Source: Phanerodontia chrysosporium
Taxonomy: Eukaryota > Basidiomycota > Agaricomycetes > Polyporales > Phanerochaetaceae
Direction of reading: 5' to 3'
NCBI GenBank assembly: GCA_001910725.1
Contig: MJGA01000014.1
Span: forward strand, 855,980 to 919,979
Length of the DNA: 64,000 nt
In this document: positions 54,805 to 64,000 of the stretch, piece after piece
How the letters are laid out: the number at the start of each line of letters is the position of its first letter
How positions within the stretch are numbered: the stretch's first letter is position 1
Translations under genes and position numbers: made by a program
Notes under the pieces: model-generated
Told to the model about the DNA's origin: nothing
Databases searched by the model: none
Seen by the model: only the letters and a program-made list of their open reading frames with translations

Positions 54805-55755
54805 GAATCTACACTCTTCTCGTCTTCAAGTATTGTAGGCTAATTGCTTCAATTCGCCAGATGACATAGACATGCTCAACTCCGAGGAGGAGAGGGAGGT
54901 GCTGCTCGACTCTCATGCCAATGACGAGCACGAGGACCCCGACGTCCACGGCGATACCGAGGACGAGGACCAGGACGAGGACCAGCACGAGGACCAGGAC
55001 GGCAGCGGCTCCGATAGCGATGGCCGACCATCAGCTCCTGAAGGCTCGCAGTCTCCTTCCCCAGAGCCCGACCAGTCGCTCGCATACGACAACCCTGCCG
55101 ACATCGCTGCTTCATCACAGCTCACGTTGCCTCCGTCACAGCTCCCGTCCTCGTCGATCACCGATGCAACCCCGTCATTCCCAGGCGTCGTCCGCCACAG
55201 TCGCACGAGCTCGGAGTCCAGTCTGTCGTCCCTTCCGCCCACTCGCCGTTCATCGTCCCTCGCACCTGCCGCACCCGACTCATCGCTCCATCCCCCTCCG
55301 CCCTCACAGCCCAGACGCTACCCTCGCCATGGTCAAGAGTTGTTCGTCCCGCCCCAACCGAAGAGTTCGACCGCCAGTACGCTGCCCAGCGCGAACTTGA
55401 GCTCGACGCCGCGCGTTTCGACGAACTGCCCCAATCGTCGGCCCCCTCCTTCTCACAAGGCCCCACCCTCGCCATGTCGCATCGCCCCTCCGCTGCCACC
55501 AGATCATCGACGCCCGCCGCTCCCTCACCTCACACTCCCTCCCGCACGCAACCAACCTCCCCTGCATTCGCACAAACCTCTCAACCCTCACACGATGACG
55601 ACATCGAAATGCACCACGAGGAGGAAGAGTCACGCTCGTCGCCCGTCGAAGACTTCCCACCAGGTCCAACCACCAGGCAGAGGGCGTCGCGCGCCCCGAT
55701 CACCATGGAACCTCTTCGCCCCTCGTCATCTCGTACCAAGCATCAGAGGCGCTAA

Positions 55756-56321
55756 ACTTCACTCGTCCCTCCACTCCCTCCCGTCACCGTCACCGTCCCT
55801 CGCCCTCCATGTCCCATGAGTACATCGCGCGTTCGTCATCATCGTCCATAGATTACATGTACTTTTACTGCACTATTTCTATCGTATAATTTCATTCTCG
55901 CTTTCTCATCATTTTTCTCCCTCAAAACACTCGTGCTGTCTCCGCAACGCTCAGGTAAGCCACTTCATTCCCTTAGCCACTACCCACAAATTCGCAACGT
56001 CCTCCCTGGGCCTTTAGATATAGCACCGGTCTGTGTCTTCGCTCCCTCTCTTCCGTTCCCACCCTCCCCTCCCCCATGACATGAGGTACACCACACTAAT
56101 GCGTTTTACACCTCGCTTACAACCATATCGAGTCACATCAATCGATATCGCTCCGTTTACATGTTTTTCCCCATCATCAACGGATTATCGCGCAGCAATT
56201 TTCCGGTTTTTAATCCTTGCCAAAGTCATTTCACCCGCGCGCACCCCCCCCTCCCCTCCTCCCTCTCATCACCTCCTTTGAAATCGCACATCTCTTCCTT
56301 GCGCAGACGACACAACACAAT
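55756..56321. promoter_or_regulatory. P1-P2 intergenic region with pyrimidine-rich P2 leader
   Basis: About 570 bp without a gene. Just upstream of the P2 start is a CT-rich stretch (cccccctcccctcctccctc at ~56246-56265). Confidence 0.4.
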
Positions 56322-59300
56322 ATGCCTCCTGTCAAACCCACCTCTGTGACCCATAGGCAACTCGCTCCTGATCGACGCTCATCCCAAGTCCAGCAGGCGC
56401 TCGCAATGGACGCCATGCTTGCAGATCCGTACATTCTCCTCTCTATGCTCTTCGACATCCATCGCTAACTCTGTCCAATCGACTTCCTCATTCATAGCTC
56501 TTCTCGTCCTGTCAATGAAGTAGAGGTCGACCTCGCTGCACCTCCCTTCGCCTTTCTCGCAAACGACGCCGTCCCTCAGAACGACGTCAACAACTTCTTG
56601 CGTTTGTACGATCGCTCGCACGACGATCGCGACTTCCATGACTCCCGTCGCAAAGAAGTAGTTCTATCCAAGCTCCGTTACATCTACAAAAAGGGCACCG
56701 TATCTGACAAGATACGCCTCCTCACCTCACGCCACAAGGTCGTCATCGACGATCACTACATCCGCCCCGCGAGCCATGCTTCCATCGCTCTCGATATGTC
56801 GTCTGGCACCATGGACTTCAAATTCTGCGTCCCTCGTCAGCCCGGCTTCGGCGCAGTTATTCCAAACACTATCGCCGGACTTCATTGGTGTTGGAAGCTG
56901 TTCATCACCCGTGCTCGCTTCTTCGCAAACAAACATGCAAGGCTCGGCTTCGACCCCGTCGGCTCCATGCTTTACATCGGCACCGCAAACGACGAGGATC
57001 TCTGGCTCGTCTTCGCTCCTAACGACTTCTTTCGCGACGACCCCCAAATCGAGTACAAACCTCCGGGCACCATCTCTGGCAATCCCAGGCTCTCACATAT
57101 ACACTGGTACTACGCATGCATCTGGCTCGCTTTCGTTATGCGCAAGCGCGGAATCTCAGACGTTACTTGTAGCGATGAGATGTATTGGAACCTGGACGAT
57201 CCCTCCTTGGATTCTCTCAAGGAGATAACCAACATCCTGTGAGTACATTGTCCTTGTCTTTGTCTTTGCCATTGTCGTCGTCCGTTTCCCCCTGCCGCTC
57301 TTGCGGCATCATGATAACGTTGACTTTGTCAGCCACTTCATGCCCAGTCATCGCGAACCACGATCGCTCTTCGAGCAGCGATCGGTGCAACTCGGTCCCT
57401 CGACCCCTCGTCGTCGCCGACACCCCGATCGCTGCTCGAGCAGCGGTCGGAGTTACCCCCCTCATTCTCGGTCCCTCGACCCCTCGTCGTCGTCGATGCC
57501 CCGATCGCTGCTCGAGCAGCCGTCGGAGTTACCCCCTCATTCTCGGTCCCTCGACCCCTCGTCGTCGTCGATGCCCCGATCGCTCTTCGAGCAGCGATCG
57601 GTGCAACTCGGTCCCTCGACCCCTCGTCATCGTCGATGCCCCGATCGCTGCTCGAGCAGCCGTCGGAGTCACCCACCTCATTTCAACGTGGCGTCCTCCA
57701 TGCCACTTTCACCGACCGCTGCTCGAACAGCGATCGGGGAGCCCCTCCCCTGAACTCTCTTCACCTCCGTCTCCAGCACTATTTCACTGACATAAATATT
57801 TCCTCCAGTGAGGGCGGTCGAACCCTACAGCTTGATGCTGTCGTCAAACTTCATGATCACTGGAACAACGACTATGAAGACTTCCGACACAGACTGCCCG
57901 AGAACGTCAGCGACTGGTTCGCAAAGCGCAAGCCTATGGTCATCTGCTCTCGCTACGGTCAGAACAAACCCATCAGCACTGCTCCCGACACACTCGAAGC
58001 TTACGCGCAAGAGTGGCGGACCCTCCACAAGTTCGAGAACATCAAGTTTCTCTCACTCGCTCTCTCCACCGATGTCAGGTCAGTTATTCCACTACCACAC
58101 CCCATCCGTTTCCACTTTCCCTCAATTCATCCATCACCTGTTCTAACCGCCACCTCCCCTCAGAGCCGACTTCGTCGACACCTACCATGCCATCCCCGAC
58201 GAAGAGATCTACCAAGATCACCCAGAGCTATACACCCATTGGGACCCCGAGGTTCGCCAACATCTAGAGCTCGACGACCTCCTCGCGCTCCCTCTCGCAG
58301 ATGAGGACAACAACCAAATTCACATCTACGACGCTGACGGCTACCTCGTTCCTCGCACCGTCTCTGTCCCTGCTTCCCCCGCTGCCATGCTCGTCAACTT
58401 CAAACGAATCGACGACCTTTTCATCAGCTCCGCCCAGCACACATCGCGTTCCTACACCCATGACGACGGCGAAATCAACTCAGGCCGTCCCAGCCTCTAC
58501 ACAATCTATCCTCAAGCTTGCCTCCATCACCTCGGCCACCTCCAGGCCACTGTCCTCCCGCGCCCTCATCGTAACTTCGTCAGCAACCTGAACAGGGCCA
58601 TCGGACTCACTCATTGGGTCGACGAGGGCGAGTTCGCAGACTCCAGCGATGACGACGAGCTCGAGCGCCGTAGCCAGGCAAGCCTTCATCCTCACCAGGA
58701 AAAGATCACCGAGTCCCCCATTACCACCAGTGCTCTTCAAATTTACGCCCTTCCCATGCATCGCAGCAGACGCACCGCCAAACACCACGACGTTCAACGC
58801 GGTCAAATAACCGCTTCCCTCGCCTACCATTACGTCACGTCCACTCCCGAGACCAAGACCCTCAATAACATCAAGGATCAGTTCAAGGCCGGCCTTCCGC
58901 ATCAACGCTTCAAAGAGAAGATCAACACCCCGGAATTGCCTCGAGAGTTGCGCATCGAAGTTGTCTATCACTTTGACATGTGCAAGCTTGAGGACAAGTA
59001 TTACGACGGCGCGTAAGTTCCCTCTCACCTACTCGTTCCTCGCCCGCATACTCACCCCACCTCCAACCCTTCTCTCCCCCATTTCTCACGTCGCTACATC
59101 CCTCAGCGTATTCTTCAAGGAAATTGTCTCACCCCTCATCCGCTCCTGGTCGCACGGCAGCCTGAGAGAAGATATTATCCCACATTTCACAGCTATCGAC
59201 ACCAAGGTAAGTATCAACCTTTTGCTGCCGTATTCCCGAACCATCGTTCATAGAGTCCCTTCATCGACCTCAATCGTACGCTAGGTCTACCCCCAGCTTT

Positions 59301-61883
59301 ACAACTGGACAACTCAGGGCTTGACCACTCTGCTCGAGCACCTTCATGACCAAGGCACCATGACCGAGGGCGCCGGTACTCATGTTCCATCACATTTCAT
59401 CGATCTTGTCGCCAATCTAGAGCGCGCCCTCAGTTATTGCCACACCGGCATCGCACGCGTCATGACTCGAAGTACCATGGACCCCCTCTGGCTGTCCACA
59501 AGCCTGCTCATCGACGGTATGCCGTGTCTGAACCCAGACATTGTCTCCATTACTTTCCCAAACGGCCTACCCAAAGTCGACGTTTCCCTCCACAATTGGC
59601 CTTGCGAAGACAACGGAATAGTCCCAAAGTCTGCCGCCCGCGCAGGTCTGATCTATCACTATGGCGTCGATTTATGTGCCGTGAGTAAACATTTTGTTCT
59701 CTGCTCTTCACCGTCGAATCGCACTTCTGTTCTCTCCAATCACTTCATTTCCGTCGTCGTGTTCATGTTCATTGTTTCCCACTGGTGTCCACCGATCGCT
59801 GCTCGAGGAGCGGTCGGTTTCTCCCCGTGCTTTCACCCCCTTTCACCTTCGTTCCCGATCACTCTTCGAGAAGCGATCGGCTCTCCTCTCTCCCTACCTC
59901 ACGCCTCTCCGTTTCCGATCCCTGCTCGAGCAGCGGTCGGATTTCGCCTCTCCCTACCACACGCCTCTCAGTTTCCGATCCCTGCTCGAGCAGCGGTCGG
60001 ATTTCCCAGCCCCTCACACACTCCCCTTCGTTTCCGATCCCTCCTCGAGCAGCGGTCGGGTTACCCTCCCTCGCGACGGAGTCAGTAACATGTACTACAT
60101 CCTACCCCCTCATACAACCCCATGGCTTTCAACCTCCTTCTGGATGGATACTGATTGTCCATCATCCTCCAGCGTTTTCAAGCCACCTTCTCCCTCGAAA
60201 TCCTTGGCGCGAGGTCCGCTTTCAATGTGAGTGATCCATCAAAGACCGTCTCATCGGCATCTCGCGCCTTCGACCTCTGCGTCGCCTTCTGGCGCGTGTT
60301 CGAGCAGGAGACAGTTGCTTGGCTCCTCAATGAACTCGAGCAAGACATTCAGAGACAATCTCGCTCCCACCAAGCCCCCGGTGACAACGATATCCCCCCG
60401 AAGATCGCAAAGAAGCTCTTCGTTTTCTCTCCCAAAATTGCGAACATCCCCTTTCCCTCGCTGGAAGCGCTCACCTCTTGAACGTCGTCGCAACAACGAA
60501 CGACGCTCGTCTCGACTACTTGCCCGCTAGTTCCACCCTCCCTCAAACCACCCGTTTCGAACTCTGTTGGAATCTCATCAACAGTTGCCTCGATAACGAC
60601 AAGCCCCCCACCGCTCCGTTCACCTCCACCTCGTTCGCATACCGCCTCCTCCTTCGCCTCTATCACTCTCTTCCATCTCTCTACCCCGACTTCTTTCGTG
60701 ACCCCACAAACAACAAAAAGGCTATCTGTCACCTTCTCCAATCCTCTCTTTTCGAAACCGGCATCGTCTATCTCCCTTTCTTCGACACTCCGTCTGGCAA
60801 CCGCGGCATGTGGTCCAGACAGAAGCCCACTTGCACCCACTTCGTCCGTCTTCTCGATCCGCTTCAGCCCCGACCGTCCTCCTCCAATCCTCTTCGAAGA
60901 CGCGTCGATGAAGTCGTCGAGATCTCTGACAACGATGACGATCTACCCTCCTCCTCTCAGTCTGTTCGTCGCGCTCGCAAACGCGCCCGCCAGATTCTCC
61001 TCTCCGACCCCGAAGCGCCTTGGTCTGCCATCGGCTGGCCTCTCTCTCAGCTCGACACCTACTCCAACAAATCTGTCGTTCCCATCGAGTTCACCTACAG
61101 GAACGCTGACTTGCCCGCCGACAAATCCTGCCCTGCCGACCCGAACAAACGTGAGATATGGCTCATCTATGACTGGGTCTTCAAGAACTTTTCAATGAAC
61201 AACAAGTGTCACCGCCTCGCCATGTTCATCGCCATCATAGTCACTCGCCTGCTTCCCCAGATCTCCATCTCTGTCGATGGCGTCGTCCTGCCTCCAGCCC
61301 TCGCCTCTGACCCAGAGGCAATTCGAACTCACCTCCGGACCCATTGTCCACTCTTCGTTCAGCCATCAAGAGGCGGTCGTTCCAAAGCCCATCCCTTCAT
61401 CACAGCTATCCCAACCATCGCCATTTCCATGTGGTCCGAACACTCCCCTCTCCGCCAATTGTTCCGGCCCAAGGCTGACGGCAGCTCGGGTCGCCGAGGC
61501 CCTGGTAAAACTTGGACCAACAAGCACAGTACGTACAGCATCCCTCCTTCGTTTCAATCCACGTTCGAATAAGATAAATGTACTAAATCGACTCTTCCAT
61601 CCCTCCTAACCCAGGTATGAAAGGGTTGAACCCCTGGTTCATGACCTTTATCAACGTCTTCAAGCCTACGCATGCCATTTACACTTCCCCTCCTCACTTC
61701 GGGACTACCTACGTCGTACCTACCAGTGATGAGCTCGACGAGCTTCACGATCAGTTCTTCGACACATTGCTCTCCGACGACCCATACAAGTTCTATCACG
61801 CTGTTCGGTTGATCGTCGGACACGATCTCGCGAAGGAGTTGGGTGAATCGCATGGATACAAAACCCCTTCATGGGCCCATTGA
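56322..61883 (+). CDS. P2, large protein of unknown function (about nine exons)
   Basis: Proposed exons: 56322-~56465, 56498-57238, 57809-58078, 58164-59012, 59107-59206, 59285-59680, 60173-~60480, ~60478-61528 and 61615-61883; about 1,350 residues. The exon 1/2 junction is unclear, as the frame meets TAA with no GT donor before it. Recognisable stretches are KEVVLSKLRYIYKKGTVSDK, AGLHWCWKLFITRARFF, SDDDELERR, a basic VRRARKRAR (possible nuclear signal) after an acidic VEISDNDDD, and WLIYDWVFKNFSMNNKCHRL. At ~60480 the frame changes by one base (ALTS then NVVATTNDARLDY), which looks like an indel or an unrecognised splice. Two introns hold palindromes. It follows P1 in the same direction. I recognise no known domain. 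Confidence 0.65.
57359..57738. repeat. Palindrome cluster, 7 units, in P2 intron 2
   Basis: Palindromes alternate with a repeated spacer (ctcggtccctcgacccctcg), so the unit here is palindrome plus spacer, about 55-65 bp. The intron is 570 bp, ten times the usual length here. Confidence 0.9.
59791..60061. repeat. Palindrome cluster, 5 units, in P2 intron 6
   Basis: Five palindromes with altered left arms (CCGATCCCTGCTC). Intron 59681-60172. Confidence 0.88.
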
Positions 61884-62057
61884 AACGGTACCGTCACTTG
61901 TGGCCGATCCATGTGTGCGCAGGGATAGTTTTGAGAATTAAATAGTTGGTTGTTCAGCTGCTTGGTTAGAAAGTTTGAATGCATTCATTGTTTATGCTGC
62001 CTCAATGGCGTCCTGTCTGTCGGTATCTCCCATGCCCCCCCCCCCCCTTCCTCCTTT

Positions 62058-62442
62058 CGATCGCTCCTCGAGCAGCGATCGAGAGAACCGCAGGAAAAAT
62101 ACGTGTCGCTGTTGTTTTTCAGTGTAAATCCGATCGCTCTTCGAGCAGCGATCGGATAATCGAAGGTAAATACGTGTCGCTGTTGTTTTTCACTGTAAAT
62201 CCGATCGCTCTTCGAGCAGCGATCGGATAATCAAAGATAAATACGTGTCGCTGTTGTTTTTCACTGTAAATCCGATCGCTCTTCGAGCAGCGATCGGATA
62301 ATCGAAGGTAAATACGTGTCACCGTCATTTTTCAGTGTAACTCCGATCGCTCTTCGAGCAGCGATCGGAAAATCAAAGGTAAATACATATCGACGTTATT
62401 TTGAGGTGAAACTCCGATTGCTCTTCGAACAGCGATCGGAGA
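62058..62442. repeat. Tandem palindrome array, 6 units of ~80 bp
   Basis: Palindromes of CTCTTCGAGCAG centre are separated by a conserved AT-rich spacer (taaatacgtgtcgctgttgt type). The period is about 79-80 bp. It follows P2 and a poly-C run (62035-62049). Confidence 0.92.
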
Positions 62443-63300
62443 GTTCCATACAGGAATGCTATCGTGATTTAGCCACCTCTATCTGCGAGGTTCTGACGAT
62501 ACGGTCTCAAAACAAACGTACATAAACCATCCATGTCATTGGCACTAATATTTTCTGCACCGTACATTGGTATTTCCTTGTTCAAGCGATCAGGTATTTC
62601 GAGGCTAATATGCTCTTGCTGTTCATTTTATCCTGAGCTCCGGATTTGGGAGCATCTTGCAAGACTGTCTGGTGAGAACGATCTACAATTCAGGATGCCG
62701 TCTCTGCGAGTCACAGGGTATGATGTATAAATGTGAATGTTCCTTGTGTCCCTGAACGGTAACAAATCAGGTGTCAATATTATTCATATGTTTTGTTTAA
62801 CCCTAAACCCTAACCCTAAGCCTACACGCTACCGTGAGTTCATAAAAATAACTTCGCTTAACCCTAACTCTAACCCTCTAAACTCTGAGGTAACCTATAA
62901 CTTTGCCTCTCTTAACCCGCCACCTTTTCTGTCTCTCTACTAGCCTTCACCAAATTTATAAATACAAATTTAGGAGGCAAAGAATATGAATAGCTCATGC
63001 AGGGTGCAACATGGGGTACATGAACATGGTCCCTTGAGAATATAGCCTTATCGGCTTTTTAGCAAGTGATTTTCACTTGTTTCACAGAAGCAGACAGTTG
63101 TCAGAAGTAAAGTTGCACTTTAGCAATACCATGCCAGTCTTCACCAGCAATAAAAGGCAGTTAGTTATGCAATGTGACTTGTACATGAATAGCTGATTGT
63201 GCAAGAAGATTGCTGAAAACCTTGTTCGCTTTTTCTGCGATTTTTGGCCTGTTCGTTGTAGCTCTTCTCGATGTAGTTGGAGATTAAATCTCAGCCTCAA
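62443..63300. other. Gene-free stretch with telomere-like motifs
   Basis: AT-rich. 62797-62825 reads aaccctaaaccctaaccctaag and 62860-62885 has further aaccctaactctaaccc. I see no gene. Confidence 0.5.
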
Positions 63301-63302
63301 GT

Positions 63303-63570
63303 GGCACAGATGTGATGGGGTAGCCCTATCTTGTTGCTCATTTCCAGCTATGTTTCTTGATTAATCCAACGAGGGAGCAAACCTGGTACAGTTTCACGAC
63401 ACGGCCTTGTTGGCTAAGCTGAGCATTGCCCATCAGCTTATGAAGCTGTACAGTCTATTCTTAAGTACTGTAGTATTGATAAGACTAGCTCTTCTTGCTC
63501 CTAACTGTCATCTTGACCTCTTAGACAATACAAACAGGTGAGCCTGTTGTTTATAATTGTAGATGCATTG
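63303..63570 (+). repeat. Decayed gypsy-1-type LTR relic 1
   Basis: Matches the LTR start (gatgtgatgg..tagcc, ttgattaatccaacg) and, after an internal deletion, the region around gcccatcagcttatg and gacctcttggtcaatacggacagg. Most CpG sites of the young LTR read TG or CA here. Confidence 0.75.
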
Positions 63571-63893
63571 TGTCATGGATGTGATGGTGTAGCCCCATAT
63601 TTTGCCTAATTTTGGCTATTTTCCTTGATTAATCTAATGAGCGAGTAGCCCTCATGTCGTGTGAAGCCCTGGTCACTGACACTCAATGCCTGGTCACTTG
63701 GCACCAGCACTCTGATGGCACATCACTTCTAGATGCCAGTACACTCCACTGCACACTCTACCACTGCCTGGATCACTGGCTTGCCTTGGAACTTATTCTC
63801 TGGATGGCTGAGAAGACACTGTCATTTCTGCTGAGGCACTCTGAGCTGATCAGCCTGATGATGCAGCCTCGTGACACAGCCTTGGTACAGCCT
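63571..63893 (+). repeat. Decayed gypsy-1-type LTR relic 2, cut by telomere repeats
   Basis: Starts TGTCATGGATGTGATGG against TGTCACGGATGTGACGG in the young LTR. It ends at gtacagcctgg, where TTTAGGG repeats begin, so about half the LTR is missing. Confidence 0.8.
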
Positions 63894-63915
63894 GGGTTTA
63901 GGGTTTAGGGTTTGG
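63894..63915 (+). repeat. Interstitial telomere repeats, TTTAGGG type
   Basis: GGG(TTTAGGG)2TTTGG joins the broken LTR relic to a Coprina end in reverse orientation. The direction is opposite to 10631-10650. Confidence 0.9.
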
Positions 63916-64000
63916 GGGGCGCGAGACGCGAGCGTAGCGAGCGGCGAGCGCGGAATGCTTCACAGGAAAACCGAAGGCAGCCGACACTGTGTGTCGGCTG
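63916..64000 (-). mobile_element. 3' end of a second Coprina-type element
   Basis: Reverse complement of 10545-10630 with few changes. It includes the 3' strand of hammerhead stem I and a perfect stem III hairpin. The rest is right of the window. Confidence 0.85.

Larger units (their letters stand above)
48855..55755 (+). pseudogene. P1, large ParB/DGQHR-like protein, copy 2, frameshift in last exon
   Basis: Exons 48855-~49045, 49111-49825, 49884-50539, 50602-51213, 51631-51786, 51837-53357, 53409-54468 and 54861-55755. Identical in plan to copy 1, and it keeps the GGQHR motif (near 49540) with Arg. In exon 8 a C run near 55350 has four Cs where copy 1 has five, so the frame changes after GQELFVP and the Ser/Pro-rich tail is replaced by another Pro-rich frame. 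The frame loss affects only the last ~140 residues, so a near full-length protein could still be made. Confidence 0.75.

Noticed and set aside
62797..62885. True telomere or Coprina junction
   Set aside because: Repeats are mixed and interrupted, and no Coprina end adjoins. Kept only as telomere-like sequence.

Overview
The window looks like subtelomeric DNA of a filamentous basidiomycete (Agaricomycetes-like). The grounds are dense 50-60 bp GT..AG introns, a Ty3/gypsy chromovirus, a 5'-truncated Coprina-type Penelope-like retroelement with a hammerhead ribozyme, and interstitial telomere repeats of the heptamer TTTAGGG/CCCTAAA. The species cannot be told from the sequence. I see no rRNA, tRNA or housekeeping gene. 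Almost everything is repeated at least once within the window.

Layout. 1-3172: LTR, gag and the first codons of pol of a gypsy element (gypsy-1). 3173-8339: unit A1, holding a split SAM-like gene and a module with long inverted repeats that carries two convergent small genes. 8340-10650: truncated Coprina element, hammerhead ribozyme and telomere repeats. 10650-16285: diverged and truncated large gene P1'. 16600-20269: small-gene fragments and unit B1. 20270-30566: P2 fragment, P1 copy 1 and a small gene (minus strand). 30567-35797: unit A2. 35798-36758: dUTPase and 3' LTR of gypsy-2. 37058-40570: small gene and unit B2. 40571-42562: fragment, tandem repeats and pseudogene C. 42563-46954: gypsy-1 3' LTR and pol (minus strand). 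46955-61883: second copy of the small gene, P1 and P2 (plus strand). 62058-64000: palindrome array, LTR relics, telomere repeats and the end of a second Coprina.

Two architectural conclusions stand out. First, 3173-46954 is a clean 43.8 kb inversion. Flipping it back restores gypsy-1 (LTR-gag-pol-LTR) and a SAM-like gene, both to the base pair, and makes both Coprina/telomere junctions face the same way, with the telomere to the right. Second, in that restored order the region is a series of truncated sequences. Four of them end exactly where a fixed terminus beginning ATTATACTGG starts. This is the pattern expected if units were added one after another to eroding chromosome ends, although aberrant transposition or ectopic recombination at a transposon end is an alternative.

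The repeated gene set is unfamiliar. It comprises a Lys-rich small protein (MAKK), an acidic SAM-like protein, a three-exon small protein family with a YG..AW motif, a roughly 1,930-residue protein P1 with a ParB/DGQHR-like GGQHR motif, and a large protein P2. Genes, introns and spacers are studded with about 110 copies of a near-perfect 26-30 bp palindrome (half-site CCGATCGCTGCTC), in 23 clusters. I infer, without proof, that these genes and palindromes form one selfish subtelomeric system. Function is not assigned to P1, P2, MAKK or the YGAW family.
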